Positions 50,886 to 58,444 of a stretch of DNA of 64,000 nucleotides are shown here, in pieces. The notes beneath the pieces were generated by a model. It was not told where the DNA came from and did no database searches. It saw only the letters and a list, made by a program, of their open reading frames with translations. This DNA is from Luteipulveratus flavus (GTDB lineage Bacteria; Actinomycetota; Actinomycetes; Actinomycetales; Dermatophilaceae): NCBI RefSeq assembly GCF_029080175.1, contig NZ_JARFJC010000029.1; one strand, 5' to 3'. How positions within the stretch are numbered: position 1 is the first letter of the stretch; every line of letters starts with the position of its first letter. The translations under genes and the position numbers were made by a program.

Positions 50886-53747
50886 TCATCCCGCGACGAT
50901 GTTGACCAGCTTGGGAGCGCGCACGATCACCTTGCGGATCTGCTTGTCCCCCAGCGACTCCAGCACCTTCTCGCTCCGGCGGGCCAGCTCCTCCAGGTCG
51001 GCGTCGGTGATGTCCGGCGCGACCTGCAGGCGGTCCCGCACCTTGCCCTGGATCTGCACGACGCACGTGACCAGGTCGTCCACCAGCAGACCGGGGTCGG
51101 CCTGCGGGAACGGCTCGAAGGCCAGCGTCCCGTCGTGGCCCAGCCGCTCCCACAGCTCCTCGGCCAGGTGGGGAGCGAGCGGAGCCACCATCTGCACCAT
51201 GGCCTCCATCACGGCCCGGGGCGCGACGCCGGCCTTCACGACCGCGTTGTTCAGCTCGATCAGCTTGGCGGCGGCGGTGTTGAAGTGCAGGCTCTCGTAG
51301 TCCTTCTGCACGCCGTCGATCGTCTTGTGCAGCAGGCGGTTCAGCGCCTCGTCCGCAGCGTCCTCGACGACCCGGACCTCACCGGAGTCCTCGTCCACGA
51401 CGTTGCGCCACAGCCGCTGCAGGAAGCGCTGCGACCCGACGATCGCCCGCGTCTCCCACGGGCGCGACTGGTCGACCGGCCCCATCGACATCTCGTACAC
51501 CCGGAAGGTGTCGGCGCCGTACTCCGCGGCCATCTCGTCGGGAGTCACGACGTTCTTCAGGGACTTGCCCATCTTCCCGTGCTCGCGCGTGACCGCCTGG
51601 CCGTTCCAGGTGTACGTCGCGTCCGGGCCCTCCCCGTGCTCGACCACCTCGGCGGCCGGCACCGGCTGGCCGCGGTGGTCACGGTAGGCGTACGCCTGGA
51701 CGTACCCGTGGATGAACAGCCGCCGGAACGGCTCCTCGGACGAGACGTGGCCCAGGTCGTACAGGACCTTGTGCCAGAAGCGTGCGTACAGCAGGTGCAG
51801 CACGGCGTGCTCGGGCCCGCCGACGTACAGGTCCACACCGCCCGGGTCGTCGGCGATCCCCTCGCCGCCACCCTGCTGCTTGCCCATCCAGTACTTCTCG
51901 ACCTCGGGGTCGACGAAGCGCTCGGTGTTGGCGGGGTCGGTGTAACGCAGCTCGTACCAGCAGGAGCCCGCCCAGTTGGGCATGGTGTCGGTCTCGCGAC
52001 GGTACTTGCGCGGACCGTCGCCCAGGTCCAGCTCGACCTCGACCCACTCGTCGGCCCGGGACAGCGGTGACTCCGGCATGGAGTCCGCGTCGTCCGGCTC
52101 GTACGTCTTCGGCGAGTAGTCCGCCACGTCGGGCAGCTCCACCGGCAGCATCGACGCGGGCAGCGGGTGAGCGACGCCGTCCTCGTCGTACACGATCGGG
52201 AACGGCTCGCCCCAGTACCGCTGCCGGCTGAACAGCCAGTCGCGCAGCTTGTAGGTGATGGTGCCGTGGCCGGTGCCGTCCTGCTCCAGCAGGGCGATGA
52301 CGGCGTCCTTGGCGTCCTCGATGTCCTTGCCGTCCAGGCTGATCCGCTCGTTGGAGGAGTTGATCATCGGACCGACGCCGGTGTAGGCGGCGTCCTCGTC
52401 GTGGCCCTCGTGCGGCTGAACGGTCCGGACGTACGGCAGGTCGTACTTCTTGGCGAAGTCCCAGTCACGCGGGTCCTCCGCCGGCACGGCCATGATGGCG
52501 CCCGTGCCGTAACCCATCATCACGTAGTCGGCGATGAAGACCGGAACCCGCTGTCCCGAGACGGGATTCGTCGCGAACGCACCGGTGAACACGCCGGTCT
52601 TGGCCTTGTCGTCGGTCTGCCGCTCCAGGTCGCTCTTGCGCATCGCCGCACGCTGGTACGCGGTCACCGCGGTGCGCGGGTCGGCGGCACCGTCGGTCCA
52701 GGCGTCCTTGGTGCCCTCGGGCCAGGCGTCCGGGACCAGCGAGGCGACCAGCGGGTGCTCCGGCGCCAGCACCATGAAGGTCGCGCCGAAGATCGTGTCC
52801 GGGCGCGTGGTGAAGACCTCGACGCCCTGCTGCGAGCCCTGCACCGGGAACGTGATCGCCGCACCGTGCGAGCGACCGATCCAGTTGCGCTGCATCTGCT
52901 TGATCGACTCGGTCCACTCCACGCGGTCCAGGTCGTCGGTCAGCCGGTCGGCGTAGGCGGTGATGCGCATCATCCACTGCGACAGGTTGCGCTGGAAGAC
53001 GGGCATGTCGCCGCGCTCGGTCAGGCCCTCGTTGGTGACCTCCTCGTTGGCCACCACCGTGCCCAGACCCGGGGCCCAGTTGACCGGGACCTCCTTCTTG
53101 TACGCCAGCCGCCGGCTGTCGACCGCCTCACGACGCTCGGCGTCGGACAGGTCGGCCCAGGGGCGCCCGTCCGGCGTGCGGACGCTGCCCGCCTCGTACG
53201 CCGCGACCAGGTCGTCGATCGGCCGGGCGCGACCGGCCCGCTCGTCGTACCAGGCGTTGTAGATCTGCAGGAAGATCCACTGGGTCCAGCGGTAGAACTC
53301 CGGGTCGATCGTCGCGACCCGGCGACGACGGTCGTACGACAACCCCAGCTGCCGCAGCTGCCGGGTGAAGGTGACGATGTTGTCCTCGGTCGTCTTGCGC
53401 GGGTGCTGGCCGGTCTGCACCGCGTGCTGCTCGGCCGGCAGGCCGAACGCGTCGAAGCCCTGGGTGTAGAGGACGTTCTTGCCCTGGGTGCGCTGGAACC
53501 GCGCGTAGACGTCGGTGGCGACGAAGGGCAGCGGGTGGCCGACGTGCAGGCCCGCCCCGCTGGGGTAGGGGAACATGTCCTGCACCATGAACTTCGGGCG
53601 GCCGCCGACCTTGTCGGGCTCGGCCCACGGACCCGCGGGGTTGGGCGCCTCGAACGTGCGCTCCTCCTCCCAGCGGTCCTGCCAGCGCCGCTCGATCTCC
53701 CCGGCCAGCGCGGCGGTGTAGCGGTGGGGGTGCTCCTGCTCAGTCAT
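50886..53747 (-). CDS. leuS: Leucyl-tRNA synthetase
   Basis: A 953-residue class Ia synthetase charging tRNA-Leu. The HIGH motif is SGAGLHVGHP (about 63-72) and KMSKS appears as KMGKS (about 725). The editing domain is inserted between them (TTRPDTIFGATF, about 310). GAGGAAGAC directly precedes the ATG at 53747; an 18-codon upstream extension lacks a ribosome site. Its message starts with a leader peptide, stem and terminator (53800-53898) that predict leucine-dependent attenuation. Confidence 0.96.
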   Translation of the reverse strand: MTEQEHPHRYTAALAGEIERRWQDRWEEERTFEAPNPAGPWAEPDKVGGRPKFMVQDMFPYPSGAGLHVGHPLPFVATDVYARFQRTQGKNVLYTQGFDAFGLPAEQHAVQTGQHPRKTTEDNIVTFTRQLRQLGLSYDRRRRVATIDPEFYRWTQWIFLQIYNAWYDERAGRARPIDDLVAAYEAGSVRTPDGRPWADLSDAERREAVDSRRLAYKKEVPVNWAPGLGTVVANEEVTNEGLTERGDMPVFQRNLSQWMMRITAYADRLTDDLDRVEWTESIKQMQRNWIGRSHGAAITFPVQGSQQGVEVFTTRPDTIFGATFMVLAPEHPLVASLVPDAWPEGTKDAWTDGAADPRTAVTAYQRAAMRKSDLERQTDDKAKTGVFTGAFATNPVSGQRVPVFIADYVMMGYGTGAIMAVPAEDPRDWDFAKKYDLPYVRTVQPHEGHDEDAAYTGVGPMINSSNERISLDGKDIEDAKDAVIALLEQDGTGHGTITYKLRDWLFSRQRYWGEPFPIVYDEDGVAHPLPASMLPVELPDVADYSPKTYEPDDADSMPESPLSRADEWVEVELDLGDGPRKYRRETDTMPNWAGSCWYELRYTDPANTERFVDPEVEKYWMGKQQGGGEGIADDPGGVDLYVGGPEHAVLHLLYARFWHKVLYDLGHVSSEEPFRRLFIHGYVQAYAYRDHRGQPVPAAEVVEHGEGPDATYTWNGQAVTREHGKMGKSLKNVVTPDEMAAEYGADTFRVYEMSMGPVDQSRPWETRAIVGSQRFLQRLWRNVVDEDSGEVRVVEDAADEALNRLLHKTIDGVQKDYESLHFNTAAAKLIELNNAVVKAGVAPRAVMEAMVQMVAPLAPHLAEELWERLGHDGTLAFEPFPQADPGLLVDDLVTCVVQIQGKVRDRLQVAPDITDADLEELARRSEKVLESLGDKQIRKVIVRAPKLVNIVAG

Positions 53748-53799
53748 GTCTTCCTCGGATCGAGCTCGTGTGGCGGTCGGGGCGCGGACTCGCGAACAC

Positions 53800-53825
53800 A
53801 AAGAAACCCCTCACTCAGGAGGGGT
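53800..53825 (-). terminator. Attenuator terminator in the leuS leader
   Basis: On the minus strand ACCCCTC (53825-53819) and GAGGGGT (53812-53806) form a 7-bp stem with a 6-nt loop, followed at once by TTCTTTGTG. This is one of the few U-tailed intrinsic terminators in the window. It lies between the leader peptide and leuS, where it can only serve as a regulated stop. Confidence 0.8.
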
Positions 53826-53827
53826 CA

Positions 53828-53859
53828 GCCGCGTTGAGGTCCGTGTGGGTCAACGCGGC
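53828..53859 (-). promoter_or_regulatory. 10-bp stem at the end of the leuS leader peptide
   Basis: GCCGCGTTGA, whose last three bases are the leader stop codon, pairs perfectly with TCAACGCGGC 12 nt further on (arms 53859-53850 and 53837-53828). A ribosome at the stop codon would prevent this stem, and one stalled on the Leu codons would permit it. The 3' arm ends 3 nt before the terminator stem, so exclusion would have to be steric or use an alternative register such as TTAGCCG with CGGCTGA. Confidence 0.65.
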
Positions 53860-53885
53860 CGGCTAAGAAGGAGCAGTCGCTGCAT
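53850..53885 (-). CDS. Leucine-rich leader peptide of leuS
   Basis: ATG at 53885 opens MQRLLLLSRPR and stops with TGA at 53852-53850. Four consecutive Leu codons, CTG-CTC-CTT-CTT, are used; two are CTT, rare in so GC-rich a genome, which would make the ribosome sensitive to scarce charged tRNA-Leu. A -10-like TATCAT (53898-53893) ends 7 nt before the ATG, so the peptide is probably translated from a leaderless 5' end. Too short for normal gene finders. Confidence 0.8.
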   Translation of the reverse strand: MQRLLLLSRPR

Positions 53886-53892
53886 GGCGAGG

Positions 53893-53898
53893 ATGATA
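53893..53898 (-). promoter_or_regulatory. -10 element of the leuS leader transcript
   Basis: TATCAT on the minus strand differs from TATAAT at one position and ends 7 nt before the leader ATG. No convincing -35 is seen at 17 bp. Confidence 0.5.
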
Positions 53899-53926
53899 TC
53901 GCACCGTGAACGACAGGCCGCGGGGA

Positions 53927-53966
53927 CGACGACGGCCGCCGCCCTCACGGGCGGCGGCCGTCGTCG
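53927..53966 (-). terminator. Strong hairpin after rpsT
   Basis: The arms 53927-53944 and 53949-53966 are perfect 18-bp complements around the loop TCAC. The hairpin begins 18 bp after the rpsT stop. It has no U-tract, but its stability and position between rpsT and the leuS promoter make it the rpsT terminator or a 3'-end stabiliser. Confidence 0.8.
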
Positions 53967-53983
53967 GTGTCAGTGCTCGAGGC

Positions 53984-54244
53984 TCACAGGCTCGAGAACT
54001 TCTTGGCCATCGCCGCCTTCTTGTTGGCGGCCTGGTTCTTGTGGATGACGCCCTTGGTGACGGCCTTGTCCAGCTTGCGCGAAGCGTCGCGCAGAGCCGT
54101 CTCGGCGGCGGACTTGTCACCGGAGGCGGCAGCCTCGCGGAACTTGCGGACCCAGGTACGCAGCTCGGACTTGTGGGCCTTGTTGCGCTCGGTACGCGCA
54201 GCGTTGGTCTTGATCCGCTTCATCTGCGACTTGATGTTTGCCAC
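53984..54244 (-). CDS. rpsT: 30S ribosomal protein S20
   Basis: An 86-residue, very basic protein beginning MANIKSQMKRIKTNAARTER, the standard S20 sequence, which binds the 5' domain of 16S rRNA. The start codon is GTG at 54244, with AGAGAG about 5 nt upstream. Non-AUG starts of S20 genes are part of translational autocontrol in E. coli, so the GTG and the long leader may be meaningful here. Confidence 0.97.
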   Translation of the reverse strand: MANIKSQMKRIKTNAARTERNKAHKSELRTWVRKFREAAASGDKSAAETALRDASRKLDKAVTKGVIHKNQAANKKAAMAKKFSSL

Positions 54245-54385
54245 GAAAACTCTCTCTTGGTCGGAGCTGATCTGTCATGAGGGCGACAGACGCGGCTCGG
54301 GATGGGGCGTGGGGACACCCGGCGTTGAACCGCGCTGAGGTGGTGCTGTCGTGCGCGCACGACCAGAGCGCGCACGCAAGGGAGA

Positions 54386-54414
54386 AATCTACCAGTGCAG
54401 CACGTCGCGACCAA
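54386..54414 (-). promoter_or_regulatory. Predicted rpsT promoter
   Basis: On the minus strand TTGGTC (54414-54409) and TAGATT (54391-54386) are separated by 17 bp. The transcript would begin near 54380, leaving a leader of about 135 nt that contains the 16-bp perfect palindrome GTCGTGCGCGCACGAC (54348-54363). Confidence 0.6.
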
Positions 54415-54429
54415 AACGCGGGAACCGCG

Positions 54430-55389
54430 CTATGTCGCGCCTCCTGCGCGCTGGCGGGTGATCTCCAGGACGGCTCGCTCGACCGCGTACACCGGGTCGC
54501 GGCCGCCGCCCTTGACGTCGAAGTCGGCGGCCGCGACCGCCTGGATGGCACGGCCGAGCCGGTCGCCGTCCCAGCCGCGGGCCGCGGCGCGCGCGCGGTC
54601 GACCTGCCAGGGCGCCATGCCCAGCTGCTTGGCCAGGTCCGCGGAACGACCGCGGCCGGCGGAGGCGACGCGCGCCACCTGACGCAGCTGGGAGGCGAGG
54701 ACGGCGACGATCGGCACCGGGTCCAGGCCGGTCGCCAGGGCGTGCCGCAGCAGCCGTAGGGCCTCCGCGGCCTCACCGGCGACCGCCGCGTCGGCGACCC
54801 GGAAGCCGGTCGCCTCGACCTTGCCGCCGTGGTAGCGCTCCACCGTCGCCGCATCGATCACGCCCGTCGTGTCGTCGACGAGCTGCTGGCAGGCCTGCGC
54901 GAGCTCGCGCAGGTCCTTGCCGACCGCCTCCAGCAGGGCGCGCACCGCCTCGGGTGCGACCTTGCGACCCTTGCTGCGGAACTCGTTGGTGACGAACGCG
55001 GTCTTGTCGCGGTCGGACTTGATCGCGGGCGCCTCGATGATCCGGACCTTGGCCTTCTTCAGGGCGTCCAGCGCCTTCTTGCCACGGGTGCCGGACTTGT
55101 GGGTCACCACCAGCACCGCGTCGCTGCCCTGCGCCACGATCGCGACCAGGTCCTCGATCAGCGCGTCGTTGCCCTCGTCCAGGTCGCGGACCACGACGGC
55201 CTTGCGACCGCCGAACAGGCTCGGGCTGGTGTGGACGTGCAGCGAGCCCGGCTCGTACAGGCTCCCCTCGAGGCGGACGACCTCGACGTCGGGCTCCTCC
55301 TCGCGGATCGCCTCGAGCGTGCTCGCCAGCGCGCGCTCGGCGATGACCTGCTCGGGGCCGGAGATCAGGACGTACGAGGGGACGCTCAC
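54430..55389 (-). CDS. holA: DNA polymerase III subunit delta
   Basis: A 319-residue clamp-loader subunit that opens the beta clamp. The N-terminal AAA-like domain shows YVLISGPEQVIAERA and LFGGRKAVVVRDLDEG (about 68-83); the C-terminal collar domain ends KGGGRDPVYAVERAVLEI. GTG 55389 starts the conserved region; a much longer frame upstream is only the shadow of dinG and mazG. It is upstream of rpsT on the same strand, a conserved bacterial neighbourhood. Confidence 0.93.
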   Translation of the reverse strand: MSVPSYVLISGPEQVIAERALASTLEAIREEEPDVEVVRLEGSLYEPGSLHVHTSPSLFGGRKAVVVRDLDEGNDALIEDLVAIVAQGSDAVLVVTHKSGTRGKKALDALKKAKVRIIEAPAIKSDRDKTAFVTNEFRSKGRKVAPEAVRALLEAVGKDLRELAQACQQLVDDTTGVIDAATVERYHGGKVEATGFRVADAAVAGEAAEALRLLRHALATGLDPVPIVAVLASQLRQVARVASAGRGRSADLAKQLGMAPWQVDRARAAARGWDGDRLGRAIQAVAAADFDVKGGGRDPVYAVERAVLEITRQRAGGAT

Positions 55390-55470
55390 GGACCAAGAGT
55401 GCCAGCCGCCACCGACGTGCCCGGGTCGACCACCGGCATCGGTCCGGTCGGGCGAGGCCACAATCGGCGG

Positions 55471-55821
55471 ATGGATCTCTTCGAGGTGACCCGGCGCGCG
55501 ACCGACGTCGCGGCGCTCTACGACCGGCTCAACGAGCAGCAGCGCGGCCGGACCTGGACGACCGACGACTACATGCTTGGGTTCGTGGGCGACGTCGGCG
55601 ACCTCGCCAAGCTCGTCATGGCCCACTCCGGCACCCGCGACACCGACGACGTCCGGGAGCAGCTGGGCCACGAGCTGGCGGACTGCCTCTACTCGGTCGC
55701 CGTCCTCGCGCACCGCACGGGGGTCGACCTCGCCGTGGAGTTCGACCGGTGCATGAACCTGCTGACCGGGTACGTCGGGCAGCAGCTCGACGGACCCTCG
55801 GCCGCCGCTCCGGCGCCGTAA
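55471..55821 (+). CDS. MazG-like nucleotide pyrophosphohydrolase
   Basis: A 116-residue alpha-helical protein starting MDLFEVTRRATDVAALYDRL. The MazG-like features are the EExxE-type helices, here degenerate as GFVGDVGDLAKLV (about 38-50), and HELADCLYSVAVLAHRTG (about 69-86), in which Glu and Asp would bind magnesium. It may hydrolyse a non-canonical NTP, but part of the first acidic motif is altered, so activity is uncertain. Divergent from holA. Confidence 0.75.
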   Translation: MDLFEVTRRATDVAALYDRLNEQQRGRTWTTDDYMLGFVGDVGDLAKLVMAHSGTRDTDDVREQLGHELADCLYSVAVLAHRTGVDLAVEFDRCMNLLTGYVGQQLDGPSAAAPAP

Positions 55822-55847
55822 GGGCGCGGCGCTCGGGGTCGGCGCGC

Positions 55848-58142
55848 TCAGGCCGGGTCGGCCTCGAGGACGAGGCCGAGCTGAGCGGCGCGTCCGGCGA
55901 CCTCGTCCTGCGGACGGTCGAGGTGATCGGCCAGCTCTCCTGCGGTCAGGCCCATGTCGGCGGCGTCCCTCAGCTCCTCGTCGTCCTCGGCGCTCCACCC
56001 GGCATGCGCCGCGTCGGGCTCGACAGGAGGTGCTGTCGACGCGGGCTCCGGCGCGGCCTCGAGCATCACGGGCTCCGGCTCCGGCTCGGGCGCCGGTGCC
56101 TTCGGTGTCGTGGCGGCCGGCTCGGGCGCCGGCGCCATCCGCGCGTCGTCCCGGGCACCCGTCACGCCGCGCAGCGCGGGAGTGGCGACGGGCAGCACCG
56201 GCGGCGCGGTCTCGTCCAGCCGCTTGAGCGCCTGGAGCACCAGGGCGCGGTCGCTGGTGGGCCAGAACGGCGGGAGCGAGCGCTGCAGGAACCCGGCGTA
56301 CCGCGCGGTGATCATCCGCGAGTCCAGGAAGGCGACGACGCCACGGTCGTCCGAGCGCCGGACCAGCCGGCCCGCGCCCTGGGCGAGACGCAGCGCGGCG
56401 TGCGTCGCCGACACGGCCATGAACCCGTTGCCACCCATCCGGGCGATCGCCTGCGACCGGGCCGAGGCGAGCGGGTCGTCCGGCCGAGGGAACGGGATGC
56501 GGTCGATGATGACCAGCTGGCTCGCCGACCCGGGGACGTCGACCCCCTGCCACAGCGACATCGTCCCGAACAGGCAGGTCCGGGCGTCACCGGCGAACTG
56601 CCGCACCAGCGTTGCCGTCTGGTCGTCGCCCTGGCACAGCACGGGGATGTCGGCGCCGAAGCGACGCCGCATCTCCTCGGCCGCGGCCTTCGCGGCGCGC
56701 GTGGAGGAGAACAGCCCCAGGGTGCGACCGCCGGCGGCCCGCACGAGCGCCTCGATCTCGTCGAGCGCAGCCGGCGACGTACCATCCCTGCCCGGCGCCG
56801 GCAGGTGCTGGGCGACGTACGCGATCGCCTGGCTCGGGTAGTCGAACGGCGACCCGACGTCCAGGCCGTTCCAGCGGGGGCCGCCCTCGCCGCGGAGCCC
56901 GAGCTGACCGGCGATCGCATCGAAGGAGCCACCGAGCTCCAGGGTGGCCGAGGTCATGACGACCGAGCGCTCGCCGAAGATCTTGTCCCGCAGGAGCATC
57001 GCGACGCTCATCGGGGCCACCCGGAGCACCTGACCGCGCCGAGGGTCCGAGGAGACCCACACGACGTCCAGCTCGCGGTCCTCCAGGACCCGCTCGGCGG
57101 TGTCGAACACCTCGTCGACCGCCGCGCGCGCCATCTGACGGGCGCCGTCGTTCTCGGCCGGGCTCGACGGCTTGATCTGCGACTGCACGTCACGGGCGGC
57201 GTCGCGCACCCGCGAGAGCGCGAGCGCGAGGTTGTCCGGCAGGCCGGTGAGACGACCCTCGGCGACGCCCTCCAGGATCTGCCCGAGGAAGTCCCCGGCG
57301 TCGACCAGCGTGGCTGTATCGCCAAGCCTGCCAACTCTTTTCGCGGCCGCGCTGATCATGCCGGGCGTGATCTCGTCGGTGATCGTCGAGGTCACGCGGT
57401 CGACGAGCTCGTGCGCCTCGTCGATGACCAGGAGGTCGTGCTCCGGCAGCATCTGACGACCCTCGAAGGAGTCGATCGCCATGAAGGAGTGGTTGGTGAC
57501 GACGACGTCGACGTCCTTGGCCGCCGCGCGTGCCAGCTCGACAAAGCACTCCCCCACCATCGGGCAGCGCTGACCGAGACATTCCTGCGCCGAGACCGAC
57601 ACCTGCCGCCAGGCGCGCTCGGACACGCCGGGCACGAGCTCGTCCCGGTCGCCGGACTCGGTCTCCTCGCCCCACTCGCGCAGCCGGAGGACCTCCTGCC
57701 CCAGGCGCCCGGCCGCCTTGTCGACCTCGCCGATGCCGAGCAGCCCCTCCTCCTCGTCGTCGGGGTAGCCGCCGGAGAGCTTGTTCTTGCACAGGTAGTT
57801 GCGCCGGCCCTTCACCAGGGCGTAGCGAGGGCGCCGGCCCAGCTGCTCGGTGAGCGCGTCGGCGAGCCGCGGCATGTCGCGGTCGATCACCTGCGCCTGG
57901 AGCGCCAGCGTCGCGGTTGCGACGACCGCGGGCTTCCCCACCTCGAACGCGTGCCGGACGGCGGGGACGAGATACGCGAGTGACTTACCGGTGCCGGTAC
58001 CCGCCTGGACCAGCAGGTGCTCGCCCGACTCGACCGCCGACTCGACCGCCTGCGCCATCGCCGTCTGACCGGGGCGCTCGGAGCCGCCGACGCCGGTGAC
58101 CGCGGAGTGCAGGAGTGACTCGAGAGTGGGAGCAGAGGGCAT
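55848..58142 (-). CDS. DinG/XPD-type ATP-dependent DNA helicase
   Basis: A 764-residue 5'-3' helicase. Walker A is AGTGTGKSLAYLVPA (about 42), the iron-sulfur cysteines begin in NYLCKNKL (about 115) and continue in CLGQRCPMVGEC (about 190), DEAH lies in LLVIDEAHELVDRV (about 240), and the helicase end QGAGRLVRRSDDRGVVAFLD is near 600. A Pro/Glu/Ala-rich linker and a C-terminal 50-residue module (WSAEDDEELRDAADMGLT onward) that looks like a small helix-turn-helix follow. It resolves forks and R-loops in the DNA-damage response. Confidence 0.92.
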   Translation of the reverse strand: MPSAPTLESLLHSAVTGVGGSERPGQTAMAQAVESAVESGEHLLVQAGTGTGKSLAYLVPAVRHAFEVGKPAVVATATLALQAQVIDRDMPRLADALTEQLGRRPRYALVKGRRNYLCKNKLSGGYPDDEEEGLLGIGEVDKAAGRLGQEVLRLREWGEETESGDRDELVPGVSERAWRQVSVSAQECLGQRCPMVGECFVELARAAAKDVDVVVTNHSFMAIDSFEGRQMLPEHDLLVIDEAHELVDRVTSTITDEITPGMISAAAKRVGRLGDTATLVDAGDFLGQILEGVAEGRLTGLPDNLALALSRVRDAARDVQSQIKPSSPAENDGARQMARAAVDEVFDTAERVLEDRELDVVWVSSDPRRGQVLRVAPMSVAMLLRDKIFGERSVVMTSATLELGGSFDAIAGQLGLRGEGGPRWNGLDVGSPFDYPSQAIAYVAQHLPAPGRDGTSPAALDEIEALVRAAGGRTLGLFSSTRAAKAAAEEMRRRFGADIPVLCQGDDQTATLVRQFAGDARTCLFGTMSLWQGVDVPGSASQLVIIDRIPFPRPDDPLASARSQAIARMGGNGFMAVSATHAALRLAQGAGRLVRRSDDRGVVAFLDSRMITARYAGFLQRSLPPFWPTSDRALVLQALKRLDETAPPVLPVATPALRGVTGARDDARMAPAPEPAATTPKAPAPEPEPEPVMLEAAPEPASTAPPVEPDAAHAGWSAEDDEELRDAADMGLTAGELADHLDRPQDEVAGRAAQLGLVLEADPA

Positions 58143-58444
58143 TGCCTCAGCCTAGAGGCGGCCCGCCGGAGCGACCTCGGCAACGGCTCCGCTGTGGACG
58201 GCGCGACCGCCCGGCGGTCCGGTCTGGACACGGGGATCGGGAAGGCCCTACTCTCCGTGTTGCCAGCGCGTTCACAGTGAATGCGGCTCCTTGCCGCCGA
58301 CCGGCAACGCACCGCGTGAACGATGCTGGCGTGCCGCCACCCACGTCACGGACATCGAGCCGGACAGTGTGATGCACACGAGCTGACCGACTCCACGGGG
58401 CAGGCAGCGCTCCGGTCGTCCCTGGGGGCGCGACCGGGGCGCTG
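58143..58444. other. Intergenic region between the DinG and HflX genes
   Basis: About 300 bp upstream of the DinG-type gene and downstream of hflX. I find no supported gene. The only regular element is TTCAC-A-GTGAA (58272-58282), a short perfect inverted repeat of unknown use. No convincing SOS box is present, so damage control of this helicase is not shown by sequence. Confidence 0.6.

Noticed and set aside
53748..53983. T-box riboswitch upstream of leuS
   Set aside because: No T-box core sequence or specifier-loop arrangement is present; a leader peptide with Leu codons explains the region.
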